Shown one piece after another: positions 63,610 to 64,000 of a stretch of 64,000 nt of DNA. The position numbers and the translations under genes were made by a program. The DNA comes from Paenibacillus polymyxa M1 (GTDB lineage Bacteria; Bacillota; Bacilli; Paenibacillales; Paenibacillaceae), in the NCBI RefSeq assembly GCF_000237325.1, contig NC_017543.1, forward strand, positions 124,001-188,000. The letters are read 5' to 3'. Position 1 is the stretch's first letter. The number at the start of each line of letters is the position of its first letter. Under the pieces are notes generated by a model. That model did no database searches. It saw nothing but the letters and a program-made list of their open reading frames with translations, and was not told where the DNA came from.

Positions 63610-64000
63610 ATGAAAGGTTGTGAATTACAAATGGCAGCAGAAAAAAAGAATCGATCCAAAACTTTTTCTGTTTCATCGCAAAATACAGTAGCCGAGTCAA
63701 CTTTCGCTCTCCGAAATGTAATCAAGCAAGAACACAACCTTGATGTGGATGTAAAGGTCAGGATTCATGGTTGGCCTACTACACTTCATCTTGCAAAACT
63801 GGCCATGAAGGACATGGTGGTGGGTACTGAAGGATGGGAAAGAAACTGCAGAGAGGTTCCAGGCTATCTGGATAATGGTAAAAATAAAGGGATTCTTAAT
63901 GTTATTGATGCAAAAGGAACAGGAGTAAACAAAGGGCTGGAGTTGATTATCTTCAAATCAGAAGGGGAAAAGATCCATCGCCCGCGTGCAATTCCTAAGA
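63610..64000 (+). CDS. Unknown protein, cut by window end
   Basis: An open frame from ATG at 63610 (or 63631) runs off the right edge after about 130 residues: TFSVSSQNTVAESTFALRNV, then VDVKVRIHGWPTTLHLAKLA. No family recognised; the stop is outside the window. Confidence 0.55.
   Translation, partial: MKGCELQMAAEKKNRSKTFSVSSQNTVAESTFALRNVIKQEHNLDVDVKVRIHGWPTTLHLAKLAMKDMVVGTEGWERNCREVPGYLDNGKNKGILNVIDAKGTGVNKGLELIIFKSEGEKIHRPRAIPK

Overview
This window looks like part of a large low-GC plasmid, or an integrated plasmid-like element, from a spore-forming member of the Bacillales, most likely Paenibacillaceae. That rests on an RsfA-type sporulation regulator, a secreted protein with a copper-amine-oxidase N-terminal (stalk) domain, strong GGAGG ribosome sites with frequent TTG/GTG starts, and an actin-type (ParM-like) segregation locus next to a replication-relaxation protein. 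No rRNA, tRNA, CRISPR array or core housekeeping gene was seen. The species assignment is inference.

Layout. 0-5 kb: scattered minus-strand genes (tandem PadR-like regulator, transglutaminase-like protein, HELGH metallopeptidase, RsfA-like regulator). 5389-7744: a GC-richer insertion carrying an AraC regulator and an alpha/beta hydrolase, bounded by three inverted 19-bp repeats at each end, TGT/ACA termini and a 5-bp target duplication, but with no transposase. 7.9-11.5 kb: a secreted small protein followed by two permeases and an ABC ATPase (candidate bacteriocin operon). 12-23 kb: small membrane and regulatory proteins, an ECF sigma factor, an HD-GYP protein, a run of small minus-strand genes of which four are broken, a VWA protein and a diguanylate cyclase. 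23.4-38.7 kb: a long minus-strand Tad/Flp-type secretion operon (CpaB-like, three MinD-like proteins, TadA-like ATPase, fused TadB/C-like membrane protein, pilin-like proteins) ending in two secreted proteins, one of 1066 residues. 38.8-46 kb: the plasmid maintenance region with a MerR-like protein, 12-bp iterons, a ParM-like actin and partner, two sets of origin-like repeats and a replication-relaxation protein, interrupted by about 2 kb of decayed sequence. 47-64 kb: mostly plus-strand single genes, several in nucleotide-modification families (GNAT-like, YaaA/DUF6884-like, two DNA methyltransferases, a PP-loop/PAPS-reductase-like enzyme), plus a TerD-family protein.

The most striking feature is non-coding. 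Four copies (A-D, near 52.9, 54.0, 56.4 and 59.3 kb) of a 115-125 nt RNA-like element with covarying stems and a U-tract terminator end stand directly before separate genes in the right arm. A second family of GAAGCAC...GTGCTTTTTT terminator hairpins sits in leaders across the left and middle part (15.0, 15.3, 19.9, 22.0, 23.25, 38.75 and perhaps 27.7 kb), including those of both cyclic-di-GMP genes. Other leaders carry a possible ribosome-site switch (60.07 kb) and a 240-nt structured region before a methyltransferase (55.2 kb). Together they suggest a plasmid-wide network of attenuators, or of small RNAs, that controls many single-gene units. This interpretation is inference; the sequence repeats and stems are directly visible.
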